DNA of 64,000 nucleotides, taken from positions 13,183,237-13,247,236 of the forward strand of contig OX388307.1 of the NCBI GenBank assembly GCA_947579605.1. The letters are read 5' to 3'. Within the stretch, counting starts at the first letter, position 1. Each line of letters starts with the position of its first letter. Shown in pieces: positions 10,276 to 21,995 of the stretch. A program made the position numbers and the translations under genes. Under the pieces are notes generated by a model. That model worked only from the letters and a program-made list of their open reading frames with translations. It made no database searches and had not been told where the DNA came from. This DNA comes from Athripsodes cinereus (Eukaryota; Arthropoda; Insecta; Trichoptera; Leptoceridae).

Positions 10276-13200
10276 AAGAATAAAATAAATAAATAAAGTC
10301 AATAAGGACGTTCTAAATATAAGTGTTTTATTTTTATTAATCCATGTAACCCAATTTACAGACAAGCCAAATAAATGGTTTTAAAAGTACAAATTATATT
10401 AATAAAGATTCTTCTTCTTCACATGTCGTGTCGGATCCCCCCGACGTTGACTGTTACTTGTGAAAATGTGTCCTAATATTGATTGGGTATTCCACATTTC
10501 TGTCTTCTGGTGTATACATTCTTGAACAATAAAGATTATGAGAATAGAATAACGGAAAAGTTTAGTATCGATTTTCTGTATTTTTAAGCGATTCATAATT
10601 TAGCACAAACTTATTTTTTTCATGAATATAATTTTGCATGATTTACGGACTCTGGGTAATTAAATGTTAAGGACCTTATTATTCAAAAAATTATATGACT
10701 TCCTGAAATGTGTCCATGATTTCCACAAAATACCCAATTGAAAAATAAATAATCAAGGTTATTATTTTTATCTTTTATCAATAAATATGGAACAAAATTA
10801 TGTGCATACTTGAAAACCATTTGACACTTTTGTAATAACAGTATTATATACCTTGTTAGCATATTGTATTTAGAACATAAAAAGTTTTCTCCAGCGACAG
10901 AAACTATAAAATTAAAGCCTAAATGGTCTGCCCGTAAAATAAGCTATAACAATATAAACAGAAACACTTAAAAAGTTTTGAACCTAATTTTTGTACATTT
11001 TTCACATTTAAATATATGGTAAAAAGCACTTAAGAATTTTCTGAATGTTCTCTAAACAACTTTCCAATTTTTATGGCTTTTAAATTAAGAACTTAGATTG
11101 TAATATCATCTTTAAGATCCCTTTTTGAGCCACAAAATGATTGAAATTAAAAATGTTTTACATGTAAGGTGAAAATAAGATTATCATTTGTTTTCTTTCT
11201 CCTCGATTTTCTTGCGATTGAGTATTTTTTTCCCGTGACATTTTCAAAGCTCTTAATTTTGGTCATATAAGCAGTTTATTGTGAAAGAGGTAGAGTCAAA
11301 TTTGAATTTTTTTTATAAAACGTAATTTCTCAACCAATTATCTCAAAATCTTTTCATCTCGTTGACTCTTTGGAGGTGGTCATTTGGATAACAAAAAAAG
11401 TATCGGCAAATAGCGATAAACAGTGTACTCTTAAAAAAAAAAAAACTTCTGATGTAGGCAGAGAATACAATCTTATTAATGTTTTTTCACTCTAAATTAT
11501 AATTAGGTATATAATTCTCATTATAAATTATCAATACACTCATACCTCAATTATTTATACACTGTGTCGGTATTTAGGTAGTCGAATTCCATAATGATAC
11601 GAAAAACTCTGTGTGACAAAGACATTGTTAATTTCTGACAGATTCTGACAATGTCCTAGAGAGACAAAATACATCTCTCTCAATATTTTTTTGAGGTCTA
11701 ATTGTTACGCGTTCTTGTCCTTCATAGGTCTCCATTCCGGAATCCTGGAAGTATATCTGCCATCCTCTATTCTAACTGTATGATTAAATCATTACCATTT
11801 TAGTTTTCTCTAGAGACCAAAATTTCCTTCCATTTATTGACGTTTCCAAATAGATACTCGAGGTACTACTATATAGTAAATTTCAAATTTATTATAAAAA
11901 ATCTAAATGTAATTGAGTGGGTGTATTAAGTATCTACCTACTTAAAATATTTTCAGATTGAATATTTAAAATCGTCCTTGAAGGTTGACTTGTAAAAATA
12001 CCTATATATAAAAGAAAAATATTTAAAATCTTCTCATTAATAATATTTTTGGATTATGGATATTTTATCACTTGTATTCACAATAAAATCATATTTAGAC
12101 TCGGTTTACTAGTCACGGTAAGTATGAAAATAGAATTATCCTTAATTTCTCTTTCGGTAGAAATTTTTAGTGTGAGGAAAGTCAAATCCTAGTATCTAAA
12201 ACCTAAAAACAAAGGTCCTCGAAGTAAACAGTCAACGTCTTTCCCTCAACGGGCCAAGGTAAAAGTATCCGCGGTGATGAAAAGGTTGAAAACCATTACT
12301 TTAAATATTACACCGATTTATTTGTCAATGTAGTTTTTGTCACATTGTGTCTTTTTCAAATTTTATAAATGATAATTTTTCAGAGCGATCTAAAAGTAAT
12401 TTGAGCTTGGAATAATTTTAGAGTCGGAATAACGTAAACCTCTGTTTATGAGTGGTTTGTTATTTAGCGAAACATAACAGATTGAGTGGCAATTATTCCG
12501 TGATGGATGTTAGAATTCATCTATAAATAAATGAAACGTTGCTTTCACTTGACTTTATGGATAACATTTTTTTCCTTCTCATTGTCTGAATCTTTAAAAC
12601 CAATATTATTTCCTCAATAACCCTGTAAAATTATGAAGAAGGTGTAGTAAAAGTGTTTAGGTACGAAGATTTAATTCGGCCATCTTGAATCTCATTAAGT
12701 GTTTTTGCAAGGGTTTGAAAATGGCAAACTCATGTGATTAATGACCTCATGTAATAGATAAAATATGAAAGAACCACAAAATTTCCCCCTAGATTATTAT
12801 CAATGAAGAAATATTTTATTTGATTGTACGACAATAATTATTATTATGCCTTTCGAAATATTTTTTACCTCAAATATTTTAGCGAAGATAAAAAATGTTT
12901 TCGAATTTTAATGTTCCATTACTTTCTTATATAAAAATTGGCGCAGTATTGTAGCACGTTGAATTTTTTTTATTAGCATCTGAAATTCTTTTACCATACT
13001 GGTTCATTCAGAATTCCTTGAATTCCATTGGTTATGAGATTCTATACATAAAGGATGTACTTCAATAATGTTAACTGTTTTATTAAAAAACATAATCTAT
13101 GTTTATATTTATGTAGAAATTAAAAATGTTTAATAATTTTTCATGTCAACGTCAATCATTTTGAACATGGCATGTATTTCCTTTATTTGCTGCGTTTTTC

Positions 13201-14280
13201 TTCTATAGATTAATCGTAGGTAGATATTATTAAAATTATTTGTTTTATTTTAAGTGAATATAATAAAAAAAAATGTCATGAAGAATACTTATTAGTTTGT
13301 ACAAAATAAACTTCTTGCTTTATTAACTTAAGTGTAACTTTTCCAAGATATTTCAAGAATTTAGTTGGTTAGAATATGGAGTGATAACCGCATACCTTCA
13401 TCATTCCATGTTAAAAAATATTTCAGTAAAATATTCTTCAGAGTAAAAATTCTTTCACCATATTAAAAATTTACAGGTATTTAACGACACATTTATGTTA
13501 TTGACAAAATGACAATAAACTTTGAAATAATTGAAAGAAAACGACCTGTTTTTAAAAATATAAAATCGACAATTTTAAAAATTTCAAGAGATATATTTTT
13601 ATTAAGATTAAAACTCCATTGGGGAGAAACCTCCCTGATCACCATATAAGCATTAATCTCAAACGAAAACTTTTTTAAGTAAGAATTCGTGTTTTTTGCG
13701 GATTTGTCGATAATTTGAAATTATTGAAAATGTGTAATACTTGAAGTGTGACTGTGAATTATATTTTAATAGGATAAAAATATAATTTAAGCCGAACATT
13801 GAAAACTTCTTATCAGAATCAATAATTGGGATGAAGAATAATAACCTTGCCGTTGCATTTGTTTGATCCCTCCATAAATCTTTCAAACCTTTTGTGAATT
13901 TTAAGTTTGAGATAAAAAGTATTCGTAAAAAATTGAAATTTTAACAATAAATACATCTTTATTTTTATATTTGTTTTTTGCATGTTTTCTCGGAGTGAAC
14001 CATAATAACAATGCGATATGCAAAGTGAATTTGACTTTAAAAACTACGATTCACTGGGGATCCTTGTTTATGCCAGGCCCCGAGAAAGACAGTTTTGTGA
14101 GGTTCGTAGCATTGACAGAAACAGACCATTACGGGATTTTCAAAAGTAAAAAGTGTATAAAGTTATATATTTGAGTTACCTAAACTAAACTAAAACCAAG
14201 ATAGGTACATTTTTTTAAATAAAAAAAAGTTATGTAATATTGAGATTACTCTGAAATAAAAAAATCTTTTCTCAAAAATT
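10276..14280. other. Gene-less AT-rich stretch (4 kb)
   Basis: Short frames such as 10399-10596 (-), 13659-13886 (-) and 13971-14174 (+) lack recognisable motifs. No transposon termini, RNA genes or tandem arrays are seen. Confidence 0.5.
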
Positions 14281-14400
14281 TGTTCCAGCCAAAAAAATGC
14301 ATTCCTTCGCGTAAGGTTTCACCAGCGCGAGACCACGGGCAGTTGCCCCTCTTCGTCAGTCGTAAAGATCGTAACTGAGTCTACAGCATTTAAATATGTT
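14281..14400. other. Unexplained GC-richer block
   Basis: From about 14305 to 14375 the sequence is clearly richer in G+C than its surroundings (for example accagcgcgagaccacgggc). It shows no open frame, tRNA fold or repeat family that I recognise. It lies about 400 bp upstream of the calexcitin-like island. Confidence 0.3.
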
Positions 14401-14749
14401 AATAATAAAATGGTTGTCACAAACATTCACTAATACTCTTTGTTCTACATATATTTAATAGCCAGCCACTCTTTACCGAGTGATCAGGGAAACACTCTGT
14501 CTAGGCATAGAATATGTTTTTCAACAACAATAATAAATATCTATAAACTTTCCATATTTCTGGGTAAAAATAACTATTTGTGAACATTTAATTGACAAAA
14601 AATATAATTTAATTACTTAAACTAATATTGATGTAGGTGGTTTTTAAACAATGATGAGTTTAGCTGCTCTATGATTTTCTTTAATGAATAAATGAAGTAT
14701 CAATAATTGTAATAAAAGCTTTTCCTATGTGGTTTATAAATATATAAAT

Positions 14750-15181
14750 AAACGTGGGTTGCGCGCTGTCTAGCTGCCACCACGCAAATCATACCGCTCA
14801 TTTAAATAATTCGATTTTACGAAAGATATCGGTCCCATAGTGCTGAACTTTCCTGTGCACGCAAACATTACAAAACCGCGTAGTTTTTGCATCTCATCAT
14901 CTCTTAAACTTCATCAAAACTCGAAATAAATTAGTATTCATTACTGTTGATTCTCTCTTCAAAACTCTAACAAGTCATCATTTTGTGTTACATTCCCGCT
15001 TCTATTGCCAAAACATGTGTTAAAAAAATCGACCATTTCCGGGAATCATTCTATTGATCACAAGTGTCAGCGTGTAGTGATCAGTGTATGTCCAGTAATG
15101 CAACAGAGAAGGATAACAACACCGATTACTCGCATCAACACAGCGGGTGAAAGAGACAAAAATACTGTTTTGTCTACCACG
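14750..15181 (+). other. Probable 5' leader of the calexcitin retrocopy
   Basis: Sequence upstream of the calexcitin-like ATG is less AT-rich than the surroundings and continues in frame without homology (the open frame extends back to 15005). It is best read as copied 5' untranslated sequence. Its left boundary and target duplication could not be fixed. Confidence 0.4.
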
Positions 15182-15474
15182 ATGCCTATCTCAGATCTCC
15201 GTAAGAAGAAGCTTCTCTATGTGTACGTTTTCTTTGATGTCAACCAAAGTGGAACGCTCGAAAAGAAGGATTTCGAGTCGGCTATTGAGAAAATCTGCAC
15301 TCTTCGTGGATGGCCCCAGAGTCATCCCAAAAACGTAGAGACGTACGACACCATGACCAAGATATGGGATGGCCTGAGGAAGAGAACTGATGCCAATAAA
15401 GATGGAGAGTCCTCTGCAGTGGCAGCAGCGTTACATGAACTTCATGTTTGACCTAGAAGATGCTTCCAACATAA
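15182..15474 (+). pseudogene. Calexcitin-like EF-hand protein, processed pseudogene
   Basis: Translation from 15182 starts MPISDLRKKKLL and continues into an EF-hand (loop DVNQSGTLEKKD, residues 19-30). A segment with LRGW follows, then a second EF-hand that begins DANKDGE. This is the N-terminal signature of insect calexcitin, a neuronal Ca2+/GTP-binding EF-hand protein of about 190 residues. After DGE the frame shifts. A different frame then encodes WQQRYMNFMFDLEDASN, which belongs further along the same family, so internal sequence has been lost. One residue also seems missing before VFFDV. There are no introns, and the homology stops abruptly at EDASN, followed by a LINE tail. The locus therefore looks like a retrotransposed, truncated copy. 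Family assignment rests on recalled family features, not a search. Confidence 0.72.
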
Positions 15475-15482
15475 CTAAAAAG

Positions 15483-15554
15483 CCACGGCGCTCTTGAGAT
15501 GGTCACGGACCATTAAACAGCGCCAAATACAAATCATCTTTTTATTATTATTAT
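15483..15554 (+). mobile_element. LINE 3' tail fused to the calexcitin retrocopy
   Basis: The segment ggcgctcttgagatgg through accattaaacagcgcc, then a (TTA)n run, closely matches the 3' end of the CR1-like LINE at 21629-21690 (gcgcccttgaaatggcc, atcattaaacggcg, then attatt). It joins the calexcitin-like sequence within about 10 bp. The host-gene copy and the LINE tail therefore appear to be one inserted molecule, as expected from template switching during LINE reverse transcription. Confidence 0.65.
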
Positions 15555-17161
15555 AGAGTTTTTGAAAAAGCATTTTCGGAATACGATTCACAGACACAAT
15601 AAAACTCGTAATAAAGTAAACTGAATATATTTTTCCATTTTGTTAAATACAATAGGAGAATAAGAATACAAAGAAAATTATAAACTCACGCAAGAGGTAG
15701 TTCTAAATTTTCATAATTGTGCAACACTGGAAAAATTTCATTCCTTCACTAGGCACAGGTGGTTTTATTCTGAAGAGCGGAACAATAATCAAATAGATGA
15801 TTTTTGAAAAAAAATGTAGGGTAATTTTACTAAATACTCATACAGATGAGTGGGTGCACAAAAAATATCTTGGAATTTTGGTGTTCAAGAAAGAATCACC
15901 ATGAAATGTTTTAGTACATTTTTTGGTTCTTCCTTTCCTTTGTCGTAATAACATATAAAATTTCATGTTTTATCTCCACACCATCTTTAGTAGTAGGTAA
16001 CGGTATGAGTGTATGGCTGAAACAATAAGGTCTGAAATTTAAGCCACTGAGGTCAGGCATTCAGCGCATGTCTTGGAAGTATAAAAGGCTTTGTAGGTTA
16101 AATGAACTGTAGGTATACACATGCTGATGGAATACATTGAGATAATGGATAATGACCACAACAAAAATAATATTCTTCTGTATTTGAAATGTTTCTTTCT
16201 GTTTTAGTGAATCGTGATATGAAACATAACTATACCACATTAACCCATACCTATGAAAAAATGAAATATTTTAAAACCTTTTAAAAAAATCCTATCATGC
16301 AACTTGAGTTTAATTTCAGAATACAACTAAATGAACAACGTTATTGTAAATATTGCTTCGTTTTAGAAATAAAGATACTCTTAAATAATAATGTTCAAAT
16401 ATTATTTTATTACTTACAATGTCATGGTATTTATTTCTTATGTTAACAGTTTTTTTTATCTTGGGAATGATATATCATACAAAACCGACAATGTAATATC
16501 TGTTTAGTCAACAATATCAATACTAGTGTACTATTGTCTTTTATACCTTACATACAATATGATGAAAATAAACACAAATAATTTCATTTTCTGATACACG
16601 TAAATAATGGAATATATCAAATATTAACCTATATGAAAATAAATAATGACAGTATGAATGTATAAGATACAATGATTTACTTTGTTTGCAATGTAAGTAG
16701 GAATAATATATGGAGACAGTGTGCTGAACAAATGTACGTACTGAAATAAATAATGCAGTCAATTTATTACAAAGCACGAAAATCATATAGATTAAATTTT
16801 TGTTTGCGTTTAATATTATAAATTAAAGTAATTAAACTGTAAAGTTTGTAGAATCTCTTCTACTGGAATATGGTAAATCTTAAATGCAAGAGTAATTTGT
16901 CAGAAGACTTTCAAATTTTCAATCTTGAAAAAGAGGCCGTTTGAAGAGTAAATAAAAGTATTCTGATTAATTAAATAAAATTCTAATTAAGTAATTCTTT
17001 AATTGAATATGGAATCTAAGACTGTATATTATGTCTATACTAGATACGTAGATTTGTAAAATGGTTTAATTATTGGTTTATAAAAATGAAAAAGTATATA
17101 TTTTCAATTTCCAAATAATAATATATTATTTGATATAACGTAGGCACTATTTTTTATGTCA
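15555..17161. other. Gene-less AT-rich stretch
   Basis: No supported coding region, RNA gene or element boundary is seen; the minus-strand frame 16541-16786 looks like chance. Confidence 0.5.
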
Positions 17162-18009
17162 ATACTAAACACAGGAGTCAAAATAAATGGGAAAAAGGTC
17201 GACATGATCAGATATGCTGACGACATAGCACTGCTCGCAGACTCCGAGATGGAGCTGAACGAAGCCTTAGGAAAAATGGAAAGTATTCTGTTGTCAAAGT
17301 ACAACATGAAAATAAATAAAGAAAAAACAAAATGTATGGTCGTTGGAAAAGAGGAAGCGACTGCGAACATTGCCATAAATGGAGTGAGCATCAAACAAGT
17401 AAGTGAATTCGTGTACCTGGGCAGCAGAATAAACCAGGATGGACGCTCCAAATCGGAAATTGTAAGCAGAATAAACCAGGCAAGGATTGCCTTTAACAAA
17501 AAATCAAAGATATTGGAATCCCCAAATATTGACTTAAGCGTAAGGAAGAACCTTACTAAAGCCTTTGTATGGAGCATTCTGCTTTATGGTTGTGAGACAT
17601 GGACCATCAGCAAGAGTGAAAGCGGACGGCTGGCGGCCTTTGAGATGTGGTGCTACAGACGCATGCTCAAGATCCATTGGTCGGAGCACGTCGAAAATGA
17701 AGAAGTATTAACCAGGGTAGGCGAAAAAAGGCAACTCCTTAAGAGAATCAGCCAACAACGAGCTAACTGGATTGGCCACAACATCAGGCATCCAGGACTA
17801 CTCATCGCCATCGCAGAGGGTAAGACCGAGGGGACAAATGGCAGAGGCCGACCAAGAGACGCATATATGGACCAACTGAAGAGAGACATGAACTGTGGCT
17901 CATACGTAGGGCTAAAAAGACTGGCTGAGAATAGAGACGAATGGAGAAGAAAAACCAAACTCGTTGCAGACCAATCCAGTGGATTGTAACTCATTATATA
18001 CTAAACACA
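17162..18009 (+). mobile_element. RTE-like LINE, 5'-truncated copy 2
   Basis: The 12-bp direct repeat atactaaacaca at 17162-17173 and 17998-18009 exactly brackets an 824-bp insertion (17174-17997). It carries the same 3' end (ggattgtaactcattata) as copy 1 but almost no TA tail. Both copies lie on the plus strand, about 7.5 kb apart. Confidence 0.92.
17174..17989 (+). pseudogene. RTE-like reverse transcriptase, C-terminal 272 codons
   Basis: The insertion begins just before reverse transcriptase motif C: the catalytic YADD box is in MIRYADDIALLADSE, followed by the INKEKTKCMVVG segment and the FVYLGS block. The post-RT region follows with YGCETWT, AFEMWCYRRML, GHNIRHPG and GRGRPRDAYMDQL. The frame is uninterrupted to the stop at 17989. 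The first six codons of the open frame (from 17156) derive from flanking DNA and the target duplication, not the element. The endonuclease and RT motifs upstream of YADD are absent, so it is inactive. The large minus-strand frames opposite it (17104-17577, 17653-17994) are antisense shadows. Confidence 0.92.
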
Positions 18010-18630
18010 TGTCAGTTCAAAGCAAATAGTACTTTTCTAGATATTTTATGAGCCTTTTTCCGGAGCATCATAAATCTGATAACATATTATTACGAAACGG
18101 TTTTTTTATTCTCAATTTTTTTCTGGAGACAATCGAGATAAGAATAAGACATTATCACATATTGACGAACAAAATGTAAAAGGAAATTTAGAATATACAT
18201 ACCTATTCAACATTATTTCAATTATTTTCAGGTTCAACTTTGTATTGCTTTTAAGGAGCAATATATCATTGGTAATATTTCTTATCTGTCTGTCTTAAGA
18301 ATGTAGTTCTTAAAATATTACACTAAAATATGCACATAAAATGGGGTCAAGTTTTTCAACTATTGTGTATAGTTGACGGAAGAGTGGTTTATTAATAAAG
18401 CGTTCCGTTTAAGAGATAAATATGACAGGAATTATGATAAAAACTAAATATAATATTACACCCTTTCGTTCTTTAAATATTTTTTATGAGTCTTAACCGT
18501 TCATAAAGACACGCGTTTAATGGTTATATTTTTATCGTAACTATAGTAAAAATGTTTGTTAAAAATACCACATGACTCTTTAAAATCGGTAGGGAGCTCG
18601 TGAAACGTTTTTTGTTATCAAGCTACTTTT
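18010..18630. other. Gene-less AT-rich stretch
   Basis: Nothing supportable is seen. Confidence 0.5.
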
Positions 18631-18727
18631 ACTATCACTACTACTATACCATCACGGCACTTCCCACAAGTGGAGTAGCTAGCAGGCCAGCTGCATTTAA
18701 TAAACATGCAAGCTATCCTCTCCGTTA
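18631..18727 (-). mobile_element. SINE A, 3' part
   Basis: On the minus strand this is the 3' half of SINE A. It has cccact(t)gtggga, gtgatggtatagtagtagt and the ctgcatgt-like central block. The plus strand reads ccatcacggcacttcccaca. The tRNA-like head is absent (5' truncation). Confidence 0.8.
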
Positions 18728-19665
18728 GGCCGACATTATTTTAGGTTACTTTTATTAAATTTAAATATATATTACATCAATAGACATTTTATATGAGTTT
18801 GAAACTGAATGAATAGTTTATATGTTAAATATGTTGTTTCACAAAAACGCAGTATATTAATTCAAATTCACGCACTGATACAAATAATGGTGATAAAAAT
18901 AATCACACATCCATGAACTGTACACGCAATGAAATTAAACAATATCCGTACAGAACAATCAGTTGACAAATACTAAAGCCATCGTGTTTATTAACTACAA
19001 TTTTATTTTCAGCTTTTATTCAGGTGACAACAAAGTTTATTTAATCAATCTACAAAGTGTGATATTCATATAAATCGTATTGGATAATTTGTGAAACAGT
19101 GTTTTTCGTATCAGTAAAATTTCTTCGTCCCTTTGCTCTATGAATTCGCTTGAAAAATGGCTATTTGTATCTTTGTTTCCCTGCAACTAGTCTGATAAAG
19201 ATTTTCTTAGATGTTATATTGTATAATATCATTTGCACCTTCAGAAATATACATACATATGAAAAATAGTTATTTTTGTTTAAAATTCGTTATAAAACTG
19301 TTATTGTACATTTTAAGGTAGGAAATAAGAATAAACAAAAACTTAGTTCAGTACTTTTTAAAAGGTTCCCCTTCCATTTGATGCATAATATAATTTATGA
19401 ACTACCTAATAAGATTTACGATGGTAGTTATAACTTAATTCCGACGAGTACGTAGTTGTGTGTATAGCGCATGTTTTACGATACAATAATGTTAAGCACA
19501 AATGTTAAATAATATATTAAATATTTTTTGTTATTAAATATTCCATATCTGTTGGTATGTTCACCTCGATCTTATTTCAGATTTTGAAGTATATTTTGGG
19601 AGCACAATGTGGTGTCGTTCTGAACGTCTACTCTGACAAAATTTCGAATGATCGGATTTCACTGT
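18728..19665. other. Gene-less AT-rich stretch
   Basis: Nothing supportable is seen before the hAT target duplication. Confidence 0.5.
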
Positions 19666-19904
19666 CTTATGACCAGAGATGTGCAAAATACTTTCAAAAA
19701 AGTATTTAAATACAAAATACAAATACTTTTGAATTTTTGTATTTCAAATACAAAATACTAAATACTTTTTCAAAATGGTATTTAAATACAAAATACAAAA
19801 TACGTATTTTCAAAATACTTTTTTAAAATACCTTTTTAAAATACTTTTTACAAATAGTCGAACAAGGTTTAAGACAAAAGTATTTAATATTTTTAAACCA
19901 TTGA

Positions 19905-20277
19905 TGAATGAAAAAGAAATAAAAAACTGGACATAAGTATACATAAATGGAGAAAGGGTTGACATGATTCGATATAGCATTGCTTGCAGACAATTGATGA
20001 ATGCCATTGATGAATGAAAAACTGGACAAGAGTAGACATAAATGAAGAAAGGGTTGACATGATTCGATATAGCATTGCTTGCAGACAATGAGGATGAGCC
20101 TAAGGAAGAACTGTCAAAATAGAAAAAAAATTAATTAAGTCATGACAAAATGTACGGTTGTTAGAAGAGATAAGCCGAAAATTGTCATAAATGGATTGAG
20201 TATCATCAAGCAGGTAAGAGAATTCCTGACTTGGGCTGCAAAATAAATCAGAATGGATAATCCAAATCTGAAATCGT
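19905..20277 (+). mobile_element. Degenerate RTE-like LINE fragment inside hAT
   Basis: Two tandem copies, about 100 bp apart, of a block with gttgacatgattcgata and gcattgcttgcagacaa match the YADD-coding region of the LINE at 17174-17997 (gtcgacatgatcagatatg, gcactgctcgcagac). Further on, aaaatgtacggttgttagaa, cataaatggattgag and tccaaatctgaaatcgta match the same LINE in order. The YADD codons are deleted and frames are broken. The minus-strand open frames across 19810-20088 are antisense shadows of the duplication. Confidence 0.75.
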
Positions 20278-21690
20278 ATGGACTACTGTAACATCATATT
20301 ATATACAGGACTGCTCCAGACTCTTCCTTATCGTCTTCAGATGGTTTTTAACCCTTAGCAGGAATCGCTATTTTAGGCAACGTAACTGGAATCGGGGGTC
20401 AAAAATGACCCCAACAGAGTTGTTAGGTATCATATTCACACCATCAACATATTTTTAATTTTTCGTTTAATTTATTAATAAACAACTTATTAACTAAACT
20501 ATTTACAATTTTTATTACACATTTTACCATAAACTATATAGTTTTTAGCAAAATCAACTTCTGTCTAATTATTTTGACAGTATCAAAAACTACAGAAGCT
20601 TTTATTCATTTAATAAATAAAAATAACATAAAAACATTTACTTTTATCGCTTTCTTATATGAACATTTAACAAAAAAACAGGAACTTCTCTTGAGATCAA
20701 CTCAAACAAAAAAAAAAACAACCTAAAACAAAATTCCTCTTATAAGTCTTACATTTGGTAGGTACATGTGATATTTTCACTATGTTTTTATATATAAAAA
20801 GTAAGCACTTGCTACACTTTAGGGAACCTTTCAGGTTCTTTTTACGATGACATAAATAACACCTTACTCTCTTACGATTGTTTGTTTGAGTGGCATTAGT
20901 AGTGGTCTTCTTCTACTTGATGTTCTTAAAAAAAAAATACCATTCTTGTTTTTAGGTCTATCAAAATAAAAAAATATGTTGTTTTGTACAAAAGGCATGA
21001 CTAATTCGATGCCAATTTTTTTTTTATATATTTAGTTCTCTTTAGACGCTTTTCTGGCTTTCACGCCTTCCAAAAAACGTAACAAAAATACAACCATTCC
21101 CGGACTCGGGGGTCATTTTTGACCCCACATGTGTACATACCTCCACTTCTAGAAATATTAGAGCGACGCAAGTTCGTCACCAGTTGCACCCCATGACGTT
21201 ATGAGATTACGTAAGCGCCCAAGATTGCAGGGCCTAAGTCTTCAAAGTTATTACTTAGAATTGTGTCGTTGGGGTCATTTTTGACCCCCGATTCCAGCTA
21301 AGGGTTAATGTTGCCTCCGGATCATTTACAGAGAGAATAAGAGCTGCCACATAACTTCACTACTAAGAAGTCTGCACTAACTGAGAGTCCTAGAGATACT
21401 GGTGTTTAAACTGTGTCTCACTGTCCACAAGGCAGCACACCACCCACTGAGCTGTTCCGCTGAAGAAAATGTGTGGCGAAGGCTGTGCTCAGTTTCTTAA
21501 ACTCGTTGAACTCAAAAGGGCAAATACCTCTAAATTTGCAGAAATAAGAAACAAAGTCGCAGCGTCATCTGCCTGGAATAGATTGCCTTCAGACAAAATT
21601 GAAAATGCTACCATTCAGGAGAAATCACAGCGCCCTTGAAATGGCCATGGATCATTAAACGGCGTCATGTATTCAATCATCATTATTATG
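20278..21690 (+). mobile_element. CR1/L2-like LINE 3' end, split by a MITE
   Basis: The left part (20278-20351) encodes a degraded DYCN-I-LYTGL-RLQ segment. The right part (21309 on) carries a later AWNRLPSDKIENATI segment and a short 3' tail (gcgcccttgaaatggcc, atcattaaacggcg) ending in ATT repeats. These two blocks (DYCN...LYG...RLQ and WNxLP) are typical of the C-terminal region of CR1/L2/Jockey-group reverse transcriptases. Stops and frameshifts are numerous. The piggyBac-type MITE interrupts it at a TTAA. Confidence 0.72.
20348..21308. mobile_element. piggyBac-type MITE 2 (TTAA flanked)
   Basis: TTAA lies at 20348-20351 and 21305-21308. The 953-bp interior starts CCCTTAGCAGGAATC and ends with the inverse of CCCTTAGCTGGAATC (15 bp, one mismatch). 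Subterminal inverted blocks contain gggggtcaaaaatgacccc and its counterpart. No transposase frame is present. TTAA duplication and CCCTT ends place it with piggyBac-derived non-autonomous elements; a related short one lies at 605-853. Confidence 0.88.
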
Positions 21691-21995
21691 TGTGTATATC
21701 TCAAACATGGAGTACTCTAATGGAAACGTTGTATTTGTAATTCAACAAATTGGCAAAAAAAGCTTGCGTACGCGCATATCAATTAATGGCAGAATTTTGT
21801 TTCAAACAATAAAAAGGTATTTTGTAAAAGTATTTTGTGTAAAATACAAAATACTCAAAAAAAGTATTTCAAATAAAATACAAAATACTTTTTACAAAAA
21901 GGTATTTGAAATACAAAATACAAATACGTATTTTGTATTTTGTATTTGTATTTTAAATACTTTTATTTCAAATACGTCACATCTCTGCTTATGAC

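Larger units (their letters stand above)
19666..21995. mobile_element. hAT-type DNA transposon, host of nested insertions
   Basis: The 8-bp duplication cttatgac (19666-19673, 21988-21995) flanks ends beginning CAGAGATGTG on one side and CAGAGATGTGACG (inverse) on the other. Eight-bp duplications with CAGAG-type ends indicate the hAT superfamily. Subterminal regions (to about 19860 and from about 21800) are built of repeated AAATACAAAATAC/GTATTT motifs in inverted orientation. No transposase is present. The interior is occupied by LINE fragments and a piggyBac MITE. The open frame 21692-21994 arises from the repeat-rich right end and is not a gene. Confidence 0.88.

Noticed and set aside
13971..14174. 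67-codon plus-strand frame with a GC-richer middle
   Set aside because: No recognised motif, splice context or homologous copy; not enough to call an exon.
17104..17577. 157-codon minus-strand open frame
   Set aside because: It lies wholly opposite the RTE-like ORF at 17174-17989 and has no family signature; antisense shadow. The same holds for 17653-17994 and 9860-10201.
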